Of a stretch of 64,000 nt of DNA, positions 1 to 12,160 are shown one piece after another. The stretch spans positions 230,113 through 294,112 of the forward strand of contig JASANG010003778.1 of the NCBI GenBank assembly GCA_030248215.1, written 5' to 3'. Position numbers and translations under genes: made by a program. The notes under the pieces are model-generated. The model had not been told where the DNA came from. It searched no databases and worked only from the letters and a program-made list of their open reading frames with translations. How positions within the stretch are numbered: position 1 is the stretch's first letter; each line of letters opens with the position of its first letter. Origin of the DNA: Enoplolaimus lenunculus (Eukaryota > Nematoda > Enoplea > Enoplida > Thoracostomopsidae).

Positions 1-3000
1 AAACGGTTTAATGTCGTCGTATAATGACTGCCACGATTGTGCCCACATGTTGCCGAATATATGTGCTGGAAGCGTTGCCTGCGAGTTACTGGTGTTCGAA
101 AGCTGATCGGGATAAATTGCGGCCAGCTTGCGACGAACGTAAACAAACAGCTCCTGAAATATGTGAGTGAACTCAATTTGTGGTCAATAATTGTTGAAGG
201 TATGCAGGATAGGCTAGAAGGCCTATGTTACGCTAAGGGGCGTCCAGGATTCTGGTAGGTCTATAAAAGAGTAGGTTTAGATTCTAGAGTACATTTCTTG
301 CTCAGGCTTAGGCTTAGGAATGCGGTTAATTTATTGTTACGCCCCTAAAAAGAACATTGGCCGGCTAGAACTATATCACAGAACACAGAACCCATATGTT
401 AACAGCTTGAGACAGCAGTAAACGCTGCGTTAATTTTTTACAAATATCAGCTTACGATTATTTTATGTCGTACATATACGGCTACTGCAGAATTGAACTA
501 GTACCACCTATATACCGAAATTTTCGCGATACCAAGTTGATCTATGTACTGTTATACCGGTCCCGCAGAAAGTGGAATCAGAGAGATCACCGCCATCCCC
601 CCGGCAAAGTTCAAAGTTTTAGTCCGTGCAAGAAAAGTTTTAACCCCGCTTATAAGCTTGTTATTGCTGTAACAATTTGAAACAACCTCAACGTGTATCG
701 AAAGGCTCTGTTATTTGGACGATGAATTTTCTACGCAGCGGCAAGTTGAATTGGAGCACGCACATAAGGTAGGTTGGTCCATCTAAACATCAGGGACGGA
801 CCGTTTTTCTCCAGGACTGCAATAGAGTAAGTTTAAGCTTAAGACTGATTTTTTTGCTTAGACTTAATAGTGTGTTGGCTTAGAGGCTCTTTTCGGTTAT
901 CCCCCCAGCCCGCGTTTAAACAAAAATCGTCGATTGTAAAAATTTTTGCTGTTTGAGCTTCGCATGATTTGCCCTGATCATTTCACACCCAAATTTGAAT
1001 TTTTAAAAAATTCGATTTTAAAGGTCTCCAGGTCCCCCTCTTGGGACCCAAAATATTTTTTTGTCCAAAAGTTTAACAAATTGTATACTATGCGACACAG
1101 CTTGCTGAGCTGAGTCGAATGGTGTTAGTTTTTATTGCAGGCAAACATTTCGCTAATGAGTTATGGTCAAAGAACTGATTTTGTGCCGACCCAAATCGTT
1201 GGCAGCGCGCCAAACCAGTTACTTGACAATAAACTCGTTAACCAATCGCCTGATTATGAAAAATTTTACATCATTGAACTCAGCTCAGCACAAGCGGCAT
1301 TGCATGGTATATAATATCTTAAACTTTTTGACAAAAAAGTTTTTTGGGTTCCGAGTGGACCTTAAAAAATCGAGTTTTTCAAAAATACAAATTTGGCCAT
1401 GGAATGATCAGGGGGAGGCCATGTGAAGCTCAAGACCACTTTTGGGCAAACTCAGGCTGCGGGGATAACTGAAAAGACCCGGCTTAGATATAAGCTCATT
1501 CTTTACGCGTAAACATCGGTTTAATGCGAACATGTTTATGCTACTGTTTCGGTTCTGTTTATACATTGGCCGGTGGGTTTAATCTTATCGCGTAAAAATA
1601 GCACAATTTTTGCACACTTGTCCATGACAGCTTGTAACAATTAGACACAGTTCATTTCTTAATATTGATGTAGCGCTAAAACTGCAAGCGGATTCTCTCG
1701 CTCCCTCCGCGTGTCAGCTGTTGTCCATATGCGAGTTGATTGCTGAACGTTCATTGAATTTTTTGACAAGTACATCATTAAAAATATTAGAAATCTAAAC
1801 TTACCTCATAAAATGGCAAAACTTCTCGCCAAAGTTGTTCAAGAGTTTGCTGCAACTCTGGACTATCATATTCGTAGTCGTCACGCAGCATTTCTCCATA
1901 GTTAGGAAAACCTGAAACGCAAAATGTATCAATGATGAAAATTCGACATCGCCAACTTTGTTGCACGCCATGAAATTGAAAACAATACACCAAATACTAA
2001 AAGTTTGTGTACTGTAAAGTTACAAAGATAATAAATATAAAAATAACACAATGTTAATAGTTTAAATGCAGTACGATATTGGGTCGCTAACAAAAAAATT
2101 ATTTCCGGTTAAAACAAAGGGTCCTCCCATTTAAACTGTACAGGACCTGCCCAGTAATTGTAAGCCTAACGTAAACCTAAACCTGAGCCAAACGTAAGAC
2201 TGTTGCGCCTTCTTGTGCTGTTAATGGTGTTAAATGCTTTAGTTTAGGTTTGTATTTGCACGCATTTCAATTGAATACTGTCAGGGCTGACCCGTAGTCA
2301 AAAGGGGCGAGCATGGGGGGCTCAGCCCCCCCCCCCCCGGAAAATTATTGCCCCCCTAGAAGATTTTCAACTTTGCTTGTAAGTCATTGAAAACCTTTAA
2401 ATTTAATGCCCCTCCTGAAACATTTTTAGCCCCACCTAGCAAGGTAAGCTGGCTACGGGCCTGTGCCAGGGGGGAACGTCACCGGAATTGTTAAACGAAA
2501 TAGTCTCATTGATGGAAAGCGTTCGTTGGTAAAACTTTCCCGACAACAGTCCGACCATCCAACGGCCGTACCTAACAAAGAAGACCGCTCGTTTAATAAT
2601 TGAACGCGGCGGATAAAATCGTGCCGCATGTTTGAACAAACCGTGTTTCTAACTTCAGACCAAATATATCGCAATAGCGTATAATTTCGCGATTCACCCA
2701 TCATTGGCAGCAAATCACTATCAAGAGACCACATTTCGCTCTGAAATATACTAAGTCAAGGGCGAAAATCTACTACAATTAAAGCGTACACTGTAAATTG
2801 TAATCAGTTGGTTTATCAACTCAACTAAAGAGCTAGTTTTTTCTGAGTTAATAACAGTTAACATTAAATCACTCTGAGTTGAGTTGATTCTCACTCTGAG
2901 TTCAGTTCATTCTCGGTAAGTTGAATAATTAAGTCAGAGTGAGCTTTATTGACGCGGGATTCTGAGTTCTGAAAGTCCTAACTCAGACTGAGTGATTCAA

Positions 3001-6000
3001 CTCATTCTTCGTTAAAATCAACTCATTGCGATTTACAGTGTAGCGATGAAGTTTCTGAAGATATGCGAATTGTATTAATTGCAATTGTTGTTAACATCAC
3101 CTCGTGGCGAACGTTTTTTGATATTTTGGTTGTTAGTTGTTTTGTTTATTTGAAATATCCAGCGGAATTCGCTGAACATTTAATGAAGTCAAGCCAATCG
3201 TTTCGTTATTTGTAGAATAGGCGGGCTAACCTTTGGGATGTGTGATCCGGAAATGCTTGCGTATAATTTCAGTCGTTATAAACTTTGTTACTTAATTTCA
3301 ATTTAAATTCAGTCAATTTCGTAATTTCTTTATTAATCGCACTCTTTATACCGTATTCGTCAAGTACAGTTGTATTTACGGCTTCAGTTTCAAGTCTACT
3401 GCCTATTACTTCCAGCACAAATAGTCAATTATGCGTCATCCACGTTAGAATGCACGCACATTTGTAAAAAATGTCCCTCCCTTTTGGGTGCCCACGTTGT
3501 CCATACCCACTCTCTTTATACAGTGTCTGAGATATCAATATGTCATTGTCTGAACCTATAGACAATGAATATACTCTAGGGATAAATATTTACTTGTCTT
3601 GACATCATTATCGGGAACTGTTATTGTTCATAGTCCCTCGGAAGGGACTCAATTTTTTGCGTTAAATGATGCGTGCGTAATATGTGTGCACAGCGTGTGT
3701 TTTAAATGTGTGCTCGTGCACTAAGGTAATGTCCTGACATCCTACAGACAGCATGTATTTATCCAGAGTCCCTTCTGACAGAGTCTAGACAATTAACACT
3801 ATCTACAGCTATGAAACTGTACCTTGCCTCCAGCTAGGATGTGTATTTTGATGCTGTTCCAAATGGAGTGGGTGGAACATATATTACATCGGCGCGTGCA
3901 TTTTAACGTGGATGACCCATTATTTGTCTTTAGTGTAAAAGAAATTTAAGTTTTTTGAGTCTATCTCAAGAAATTTTTGTTTTCAAATGCAACTCTTTTT
4001 ATAGTTTTTTCAACTAATTTACGAAAATTTCGACTGCTTTGAATGATTTTTCTGAAAGCCAGCATCGGTATTTTTGACCCAAAGTAAAGTTAATTAAAGT
4101 GTGTAAGAATTTTTCGCCAATGTAAAGAACATGGGCGGTACAGTATTATAAGCCTATTCCTAAACATAAGCCTAAACCTAAGCCGAAGCCAAGCAAAAAA
4201 TTAGTCTAAAACTTAAGCTTACTCTTTTCTAGTCCCACAGAAAAACTTTCCGCCCTTGATTACAGTATGGTCTTCACCAGTGCATTGTTATCTGTATTTT
4301 TATGTGTGTAAACAGCAATGTGTGCAAATTTCGAACCAGAGATTGCTGATCTTCGAAGTTTAGCACATCTGTTTGCGTGGAAACCTATTTAAACCTCGGC
4401 ATAAGTGTTTGAAAATACGGTTTCAGGTCAATGTTAATCTAACCTCACTGCAGTTGGTGTTATCCATGGGACATATTGCCGCTTGAGAATATGTGCGCAG
4501 CAGTTTCGAATCAAGGTTTGCCAGATCCTTAGCTTTCGGTTTTTCCAATGGGTTAGAGCGTTTCTTCAAATCCTAAAGTTTACATTTTCAAATTAAAGGT
4601 GAAATGAATGAATAATTGGTGGTTTCAAGACAACCTGGGTGAGCAACGTCAACGGCAACCATGACATGCTACGGTGGGCTGCCATTTTTGGAGACGGTGT
4701 ATGCAAGGCATGACCGACGACTTACTAGCGAGTTGAAAACTTTGCTTTGAGGAATAAAGAAAGTTTTGCTAACAAGCCACACGCTCCCAAAATGCCAACC
4801 GAATGTATTACTTGAAACGTGCCGCTAATACCTCGAGTAAAGCGTGAACAGAAGCTTTGCAAGTTAAGCTGGAAATCTCATAATAAATTTGGCCAATGTT
4901 ACTTTTAGGACCGTAACAGTAGATTAAGCGTATTCCTACGCCTAAGCCTAAGCCTAAGCGTTGCAAAAGCGTATTCCTAAGCCTAAGCCTAAGCCTAAGC
5001 GTTGCAAAAGCGTATTCCTAAGCCTAAGCCTAAGCATAAGCAAAGAATGTAAGCCTACTCTTTTACAGACCAACCAGAAACCGGGACAGCCCTAAAAGTA
5101 ACATGGGCCATAAATTTTTAGATGAGCTTTCGTCATAATATTCCTATTCTATCACGTGAGTGATTTAAATCTAAATCCCAATAACAACTTCGCATACAAC
5201 GTGCAAGTCACTAATATACGGACAGCCTGTTCTTTCTTTAGAATTACTACAAAAGGATCTACAATTCGATTACATCGGGCTCCGCTGGTTTGGTCCGCGT
5301 TACTTCACATTTTCAGTTTTTCTCCAAAAAATATCGGCTTCGAAACAGACCCGGATGTCCAAGTAAACATACCCGCACAAATCATCATCTTAATAGTTTA
5401 TAGCACTTCTGACATTGTTATTCCTCGCAAAACCGGAACACCTCTTAGAGTATAACATTGCCCCCCAGTTCGCAATTGGCAACATACCCACAATTGCCTT
5501 TTGAGCAGCGCTGAGGTAAGTTTAGTTTCATCAAATTGAGATACGCGTTTCGTTGCTTCTAGCAAAACTCTATCATGTTCTGTTTCTAAAATTAACAATT
5601 TAAACAAACTAAATCGCACTAAAATAGCCAGCGATTGGTTCCAATTCAAGCATCGACCTGTCACTTTTGTAAAACGGCATGTTTTGCATCGTTACCGTTG
5701 ATGCAGCAACCTGTTTTGAACGCTGAGTTAAACTTGCCGACCATTCCCTAATTACTACTGGTCGCATTCAAAAGTAATTATTTGGAGTAAAGAACTGATA
5801 ATCAAATACCAAAATCTGTTTTACATATGAAAACATCTACAATTTTGAGCATATTGGCGATAAACAGGGATGCCGCAATGGGAAAAGAATTTCCTGCCCC
5901 ACGGCACCCAACGCCGTTGAAAATTTCTGTGGGGATCCCTGTGTGCATTCACGCCAGGGATTCCAATGGTAATTCCCACCGGCGCCACCACGGCAGTTTC

Positions 6001-7000
6001 CGACCGCACTAGTAGTCATGTAAACAAGAGACAGAGGTGGTGAACAAAATGTAAGCGCAGGTCATTTTGTTTACATATTTTTTAATTCATGAAAAGTGTA
6101 AACGCTTTAAAAACAGCGCAGTTATCGATACTGTCTAAACAGCGAAGCATTCAATCAAAATTTGGAAAAAAAGTTGGCGTAAGCTTAAGTTTTAGATTAT
6201 CTGTTTTGCTTGGCTTAGGCTTACGTTTAGGCTTACGAATATGCTCATTGTTACACTTAGGTTTAAGCTTAGGCTTAGGCTTAGACTAAGAAATATGCTT
6301 ATAATACTGTTTCGCCCTTGTTCTTTTACATTGGCCGACAAGTTTCTTAATGGGTCATTAAAAATATACAGCGTTGAACTAACAACGGCGCTCGCGTAAT
6401 ACCCTGCTAGCTTGTGCAGCCCCTCTTGAATGAATGTTGGAAACCTTGGAAGTTGCATGGTAGTTAAGTAAACAAGGCTCAGCGTATCTTTGACAATCAT
6501 TGAGATGTAGGATTGTCTTGGAATAGATTTGCGTATAACATTCTTATATAACAAAAAGTATTTGTATTGAAAATTTTCAACCCCCTTACAAGGTGCGAAT
6601 CCGGGCCCGTTTTAAATTGTTCCCTGTAGACTTGAACGCTTAGGATTAGATTAGGGATTAGGCATATATTTAATAGGCATATGCTTACGTTTATATATAC
6701 TTAATTAGGTTTAATCTTTAGGCTTAATCTTTGTGTGCAACCAGTTATAATTAATATCGCTGAGTTGCCGATTGCAAATTAAGCACCGCGCTTACCGGCA
6801 TTCAATTTTTTGGCCAAATTGTAATCATTGACATCAATACTCCATTGGTATGCTTTTCTTTCCTTAAGCGAAACAGCAGGTCCGAATTTTGGATAGAAAT
6901 CTTCCCATAACCATTTGCTAACAATTTCATCTAAATCAGTCGAAGCGCTAGACGGTACAGTTCCACAGACTGATCGACAGTCGCATTGAGATGAAACCGC
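1..7000 (-). CDS. Angiotensin-converting-enzyme-like M2 peptidase, N-terminal part (6 exons, cut by left edge)
   Basis: M2-family dipeptidyl carboxypeptidases trim peptides outside the cell; some invertebrate members have lost the zinc site. I read six minus-strand exons in transcript order: 7000-6796, 5585-5488, 4572-4444, 2740-2572, 1911-1805 and 153-1. All have AG/GT borders and the phases join without a break (about 287 residues). Landmarks in order are a Cys-rich start QCDCRSVCG, FDETKLTSALLKRQL, TYSQAAICPMDNTNC followed by WSLDSDLLP, ESRNYTLLRYIW, then FPNYGEMLRDDYE, and finally YVRRKLAAIYP with LPAHIFGNMWAQSW. These match the ACE fold through the conserved PAHLLGNMWAQ helix. The HEMGH zinc motif would lie beyond position 1, so catalytic competence cannot be judged. 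No signal-peptide exon was found upstream of 7000; the first exon seen starts in phase 0. The introns hold MITEs, including a hairpin at 2789-3040. Confidence 0.88.
220..363. repeat. GGCC-ended MITE with TTAGGC motifs (short copy)
   Basis: Inverted ends GGCCTATGTTACGCTAAGGGG and GCCCCTAAAAAGAACATTGGCC enclose CAGGCTTAGGCTTAGG. It lies in the ACE-like gene's intron upstream of the exon at 153-1. Confidence 0.7.
774..1573. mobile_element. GGCC-ended TTAGGC MITE split by a foldback element
   Basis: The left part begins GGTCCATCTAAACATCAGGG; the right part ends GTTTATACATTGGCCGG. Between them a separate foldback element occupies 888-1477. Without it the two parts form a normal-length member of the family. 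In an ACE-like gene intron. Confidence 0.7.
888..1477. mobile_element. Long foldback DNA element, copy 1
   Basis: The ends TCTTTTCGGTTATCCCC and GGGGATAACTGAAAAGA are inverted repeats. About 250 bp on each side form diverged inverted arms: GATTTGCCCTGATCATTTCA, GGTCTCCAGGTCC and AGCTGAGTCGAA on the left match, in reverse, AATGATCAGGGGG, GGACCTTAAAAAATCGA and TTGAACTCAGCTCAG on the right. No coding sequence. A second copy lies near 19950-20330. Confidence 0.72.
2281..2466. repeat. Small CCCGTAG-ended MITE
   Basis: The left end CAGGGCTGACCCGTAG and right end GCTACGGGCCTG form an imperfect inverted repeat. The interior holds a run of 14 C near 2325-2338 and CCCCCCTAGAAG/CCCCACCTAG boxes. It lies in an ACE-like intron next to the exon at 2572. 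Confidence 0.5.
2789..3040. mobile_element. TA-flanked hairpin MITE (CACTGTAAA ends), copy 1
   Basis: Ends CACTGTAAATTG and TGCGATTTACAGTG, flanked by TA on both sides. The interior consists of inverted and repeated CTCTGAGTTGAGTT words and folds back on itself. In the ACE-like intron between the exons at 4444 and 2740. Confidence 0.8.
4115..4270. repeat. GGCC-type MITE with GCCTAA words
   Basis: Left end CGCCAATGTAAAGAACATGGGC, matching in reverse TTCCGCCCTTGATTACAGTATGG at the right. The interior reads AAGCCTAAACCTAAGCCGAAG and AAGCTTAAGTTTTAGACT in reverse. In an ACE-like intron. Confidence 0.65.
4891..5109. repeat. GGCC-ended MITE with (GCCTAA)n telomere-like array
   Basis: Ends GGCCAATGTTACTTTTAGG and CCTAAAAGTAACATGGGCC. 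The interior carries three runs of GCCTAAGCCTAAGCC separated by GTTGCAAAAGCGTATTCC, so the array itself has been duplicated in blocks. In an ACE-like intron. Confidence 0.8.
6180..6337. repeat. GGCC-type MITE with TTAGGC array
   Basis: TTAGGCTTACGTTTAGGC and AGGCTTAGGCTTAGACT blocks end in CGCCCTTGTTCTTTTACATTGGCC. The left terminus is degraded. In the ACE-like intron between the exons at 6796 and 5585. A short leucine/serine-rich open frame here simply reflects the repeat. Confidence 0.65.
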
Positions 7001-10000
7001 CTGAAATAAAATGTAAACGCTCATTCAGTCCGCAAACCATCCTCTGTTCACTGGGGTGCCTTAGTTTGTCTTAACGTTTTCTCGCATGAATTTATGCAAT
7101 TCAAAAATGTATTCTATTGCGGATAGGGGCGCCGCCAGGGGTGGGTGGACAAGGCTACTCTGCCCCCCAATGGTTTTGGAAAAAAATTCATTTTTGAATA
7201 AATTGAAAATATGATATCCTGAGGTGCGTTTCATTGCCACACACTAGTTTTTGCTGCTTTTGTAGTCTGAACCTACATTGCCGTAGTGATATATGCATGG
7301 GTGGTGTCGTCCCAAACTTCAGGATGGAGCCCCCAGCGTAGATGAGGATACACAATTTATTGATGTTTATCTAAGGTGTCTGAACTCACACTGGCGTTTT
7401 ATAGCTGTGTCAATACCCTTCCAAAAACAGTTTCATCCAAAAGTTTAAAAATGATGTATCTAGAAACTGAAGCCATCCTTAAAATAACTCAAACTAAATT
7501 TTTCGACGTTTCGTTTTAAAGTAGCTAAACGATCATATTTTAGGTAAAACCTTTCACAATCTTCATATGCTCCAATCAAAGGACGAAACACACGGCACTC
7601 CTTACTCAAAGATTTCTTTTATTACCTTCTTAATTATTTCGTGTCATGACTTATCTTAAGTAAAATTGTAAGCCATCAAGTGTAGCGAGCGAGAAAATTT
7701 GTTGGCATTTAGTAGCCTGGCGGTTATTGTAACTCCTGTGCAGTGTTTAAAGCCATTTAACAAACTGCAGAAAGGTAGAATAGTGTCAAACTCGCGAGCG
7801 AAGCGAACGAGAAGCCAGATGTGTGTCAAAACATCGGCGATTTTTACTGCATACGGTTAGGGTGGGAGCCCCATTACAGATGCGGTAGTCTCTCCAAATG
7901 GGGTATGGGGTGTGGCTGCTCCGGCCCTGACTATATATTTAAACTATCTGTGAGCAGCGGCGAATCCAGAACTTTCTGATGTGGGGCGGGCAGTCTAAAA
8001 CAAAGGATAGGAAACGTAATTTTGACTGTATGTTGTATATACCACTGGCAGCGAAAAATTGTAACGTAGGGACCTTATCAGTTTATGACCAAAAAATTTT
8101 CTGAGTGAAAAAACTGTAAGGTAGGAAAGAACTTAATCTATTTATCCCAAAAAACTTGTTAGACAAAACATTGTAAGTTAGAAACCTCATCATTTGTATA
8201 CAAAAAATTTCTGACGGGTGGCGTGCGCTCCCACCCGCCTTAGGATACGCCGGTGTTTGTGTGCTTTCCTAAACAAAAATCCTGTCTACGCCCATGATTA
8301 CGGCCCGCAGCGCAGAGGCGTACAGAAGTTTAGGACATCTAGAAAAAAACCTGTGGCTCCGTAGAAATCCCTTAGACCCCGTCAAACTTTGCGCACGCCC
8401 CAACAACATTATTTGTGGTTCGAGCCGGTTGAGTTGCTTCTGGACCTAAATCGGTTGTCAAGCTAACAAGCCTAAGCCTCAGGGGTGTAGCAAGGACTTC
8501 ATTTCGAGAAATGATAATAATCAGGTGTCACATTTTTCTGCGATAGAGCGTAGCGAGCGAGAAAAAAATTTGAGCTTTACAGGGTAAATTGTACTGTTTA
8601 CAACAGTGTCTGTTTTGAGTCTTTCCCAAAATTTCTGCCGGAAATATCACCCATATATCCTACTGTATACGCGTCTACTTACTGAGCATAAGCCTAAACC
8701 TGCACGGATGGGGCAAAGAAGTGCATGGGCCTTAAAATCGTTTATTTGAACCAACCTGAACAAGTTGCACTGCAAACAGTGCTAATAATAGACCAATGAT
8801 CATTCAGCGAGGTATTGAAACATAAAAATTATTTGTTACAGCCTATGCTTATACTAAAAGCAAGCAGTGATTAGTATTTAGATATATAGATGAACCTGGA
8901 ATATAAATTGACTATTTTCGCTTTAGTTTTAACCGAATTTAAACTCTACAAACGACTGCGTACTAAACCTAAACGTAGTCCTAAATGGGAGCCTACGTCT
9001 AGTCCTAATGTAAGCTTACGCGTTCCGGTCTCCAAGCCACCGTCTTCATGTCTACTAGTGGGCGGCCTCAGTGGTTACACGACAGCAAAAAACGAAAATA
9101 TTTTGATAGATTTTAGTCCAAACAGTTGTAAGTTAAATCTCGTTTGAAATATATGTAAATTTTGAATTATGGAGTATATGAATAAAGGACCGAAGGTGCC
9201 AATAATCTTTTTAGACTTTTAGGCCAACCAGCGCCACAATTACCATCGCCCATACTCCGTAAAAGGCCCCAAGACACCTAGGGGTCCTTGCAACATTGAC
9301 CACCGTGCGATTTGAAAAGTATGCGCGTAGGTTCAATTCTAGGCTAACCAAAGCGCTATACGACCAGGCGTAGTACGTATTTGACTATATACTCCTTTTT
9401 TGGAGAACCGGCTGCGCTCCTGGTTGATAGCTTATACGGAAGACCATCTACGTTTATCAATATTTATAAGTACACTCAAAATATTTCTGATATTTAAGAA
9501 AAAATTTCTTACATTTAAGAAATATTATTAGCAAGGTGCACTTGAAAAGCATTTCTGTGATAACAGAGAAGTTTTCAAAAAAGCTTTGAAATAAAGTCTG
9601 AAAATAAACGTTTTCCAGTTATTTTGAGAAAAATTGTCTTAAATATTTGAAAATCTTTTCAGATTTTCCACAGAAAATAGTTTTCTGCGTGCAAGGTAAC
9701 TCCAAGCATAGGAGTGACATTCCGCGCACGCGTACCCTTCAAAGCATCTACGCCTATTGATTCAGCTTGTTCACATTCTATAGATATAGAAGCACCTAAA
9801 TAAAATTTTTCACGTCTATTAGAATATTTTTTTAACAATCTCATAAAAAATCATAAATGTTAAAATTATTATTCTGTTTTGGATTCCAATTCCAATGAAA
9901 AATTGAATGCCACCGTGTTCTGTTCCTAGCATTGACTGAATTATTAGTAACAAACCACTTCACCACAAAGTAAGTATGTGCATGCCGCCCAACAAAGCAA

Positions 10001-10209
10001 CCGAAAATTTAAGCTACTTAGGTTAATTTAAAAAAATATCAAATTTCTTCTTGACAAAAATGTTTAATGATGCGTACAGCACAAACAGTTTTCTGGCGTG
10101 ACAAGATAAACCTTTACCTAACGGCAGCTGTCCGAAGCAACGTTTTAGCATTGACAATCAGTACATATTATGATTAAAGAAGAAGCTGTTTTCACCAAGT
10201 TGTACTTGG
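7001..10209. other. No gene recognised; degraded MITEs
   Basis: This stretch upstream of the last visible ACE-like exon should contain its signal-peptide exon, but I could not place one. It holds a likely element at about 7129-7933 (GGGGCGCCGCCAGGGG at left, CCGGCCCTGAC at right), a smaller one at 7958-8253 (CGGCGAATCC and GGATACGCCGG inverted ends), and fragments with TAGCGAGCGAGAAAA near 7683 and 8546. Confidence 0.45.
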
Positions 10210-10353
10210 CAGGTTGTAACCGGATAAGTATCCGTTTCCGTTTAAGGTAAAAATCAGTGTCCGTTTCGGTTATAGAAATAGCGGAAATTCTGCTATTTTC
10301 ACGTTGAAAATTAGCTGTGTATAAGTATCTCCGAAATTTGTCACTGCAGGTAT

Positions 10354-10778
10354 GGTCCATGTTACTTTCAGGGGCGTCTTGTTTTCTCGCGAGACATTAC
10401 GAAAATCATCGTTCCTCGCACCCGATCTAACAAATTTTGTACAACCTGAAAGAATTTGATTTATGTCTCATGTCCATTGTTCCGATCGAATATTTTCAGC
10501 TGTCCCGTTTCCCATTTGCCCGAAACAGGTCTGTTCTATTGCCCCGTTTCCCTGCGAAAATTCGCACGTGTCCTGCTTTCCCATTTGCCCGAACTAAACC
10601 TGCCTCGATTTCCCAGCGACAAATTGCAGCTGCGCCGTTTTTCCATTTGCCCGAAACAGGCATGTCCCATTTTCCCGTAAATGCTGTCGGCGTTGTGTAT
10701 ATGAATTTGCCTCTATTACACTCGAGTGTCATGCTGTCCCGCGGTAAAACTGGACGCCCCTAAAACTAACATTGGCCG
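10354..10778. repeat. GGCC-ended MITE with three tandem copies of a ~66-70-bp unit
   Basis: The ends GGTCCATGTTACTTTCAGGGG and GGACGCCCCTAAAACTAAC form an inverted repeat shared with the elements at 46346, 52286 and 220. Instead of GCCTAA arrays the interior has three tandem units, each containing CCCATTTGCCCGAA or its variant (near 10508, 10579 and 10638). Confidence 0.7.
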
Positions 10779-10952
10779 CAGATATTATGCTGATATTGTT
10801 CGAAATGAAATAAATTACGAAGTTTCTCCAAAATCTTAAAAAATCCTTACATCCACCATTTTTTTGCTTTAAAATTTTAGAAAATCCTGAGAATATTTGC
10901 ACGCTTCAACTGTGTTGACAGAAAAATAAAACATGTTTGAATCTTTTATATA

Positions 10953-12160
10953 CAGGGTGTTTCAGAAGTAACTAACCACACTTTGTCAATCAATATCTTC
11001 TGGTGTAATATTTCGCAATGACTGTTTATCGCTGTTTTTAATATTTCAGGTTATTATAAACATGTATACTGTTTATACCATAGATTCCCCACGACGATCT
11101 CTCCCTGAAAAAATCTGTGTTGTAAAACTTTACTATAAATGCGGAAATTATGTCGAAGTTTCACGCCAGTGAAAAAATCATTTCGACTCAATACCTCCTA
11201 CTCGCAAGACGATGGCTGATAGTATTTCCCGATTCGACGACACTGGTAGTGTAGCGGAACGGCTGAAGCCGGGTTGTCCAAAGTCTGCCACAAGTGGGGA
11301 CCAGAAAGCTGCATTAAGCGCTGTGGTATCCAGGAGCCCCCAGAAGTCAACTCGAAGGGCTTCCCTCCAGGTGGGTATGCCTCATACTTTCGTTTGGCGC
11401 CTTTACAAGGAGCTTAACTTGAAACCCTTTCGGCCCCGTCTTATCCATGGACTCTCTGATGATGATTTCGATCGCAGAGTCCAGTTTTGTCACACATTTA
11501 TGGACATGGTGGAAAGCAGTGCGTTGGACCTTGATCGCATTAACAAAGAGGTCAACGCCCCTGGAGTCGGTGTCTGGGCCGGAATTTGTTCACAAGGCAT
11601 CGTTGGTCCATTCTTTTTTGACGGAAATGTCAATAAAACCAGCTATTTGGAACTTTCATCTGTGAATGTCTACCCGCAAATCGCAACCAAGGACCGTGTT
11701 TTCATACATGACGGAGCCCCAGCTCACTACGCTACCGAAGTCCGCGTTTGGCTGGACGAAAGGTTCCCGAATCGATGAATCGGCCGCAGAGGTGCCATCG
11801 AGTGGCCAGCTAGGTCACCAGACTTAACTCCGCCTGATTTCTTTCTTTGGGGTGTTGTGAAAGAAGATGTTTATGGAAGTAGGGCGAAGGACCCTCAAGA
11901 ATTGAAGGACAGAATAAAATCAGCGTTTTCTAAAATTTCAGTGGACTTATGCGCCAAAGTTTGCCGATCTGTACCATCCCGACTGGAGAAATGCATACAG
12001 CTTGGCGGTGCACAGACGGAGCTGTTCTGAGATCTCACGTCGTATAATGTAAGTAAACTTTTAATACTTGTCTATAATTATACAAAAACAGGCGAGCTAC
12101 CTCTGCTCAATCAACCGACAGTTAGCATCAAACAGTGGGTAGTTACTTCTGAAACCCCGA
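10953..12160 (+). mobile_element. Decayed mariner/Tc1-type DNA transposon
   Basis: A 1.2-kb element. Imperfect terminal inverted repeats of about 27 bp share TTTCAGAAGTAACTA: the left end begins CAGGGTGTTTCAG and the right end reads CTGAAACCCCGA. TA dinucleotides flank it at 10951-10952 and 12161-12162, as expected for the IS630/Tc1/mariner superfamily. It sits inside an older hAT-type MITE: the sequence on either side (CTTTTATA and TACTTCAATA) is continuous in the related copy at about 53.62 kb. Confidence 0.9.
11062..12030 (+). pseudogene. Mariner-type (maT-like) transposase, inactivated
   Basis: One frame of 322 codons runs from the ATG at 11062 to TGA at 12028, interrupted by in-frame stops near 11170 and 11776. 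An N-terminal helix-turn-helix region (RASLQVGMPHTFVWRLYKEL) is followed by the catalytic half: GICSQGIVGPFFFD, VFIHDGAPAHYA, AIEWPARSPDLTPPDFFLWG. The second and third catalytic Asp residues (in HDGAPAH and SPDLTP) are separated by about 36 residues, as in DD37D maT-like transposases. The segment that should carry the first catalytic Asp, between LDLDRI and NAPGVGVW, is missing, roughly 40 codons. The copy therefore cannot encode an active enzyme. It may still be mobilised by a relative elsewhere, which is inference. Confidence 0.88.

Noticed and set aside
4891-5109. Chromosome end or fused telomere
   Set aside because: The GCCTAA runs are short, interrupted and bounded by MITE inverted repeats at many places; this is not a telomere.
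6192-6554. Leu/Ser-rich open frame on the minus strand
   Set aside because: Its repeat part is the TTAGGC array of a MITE.
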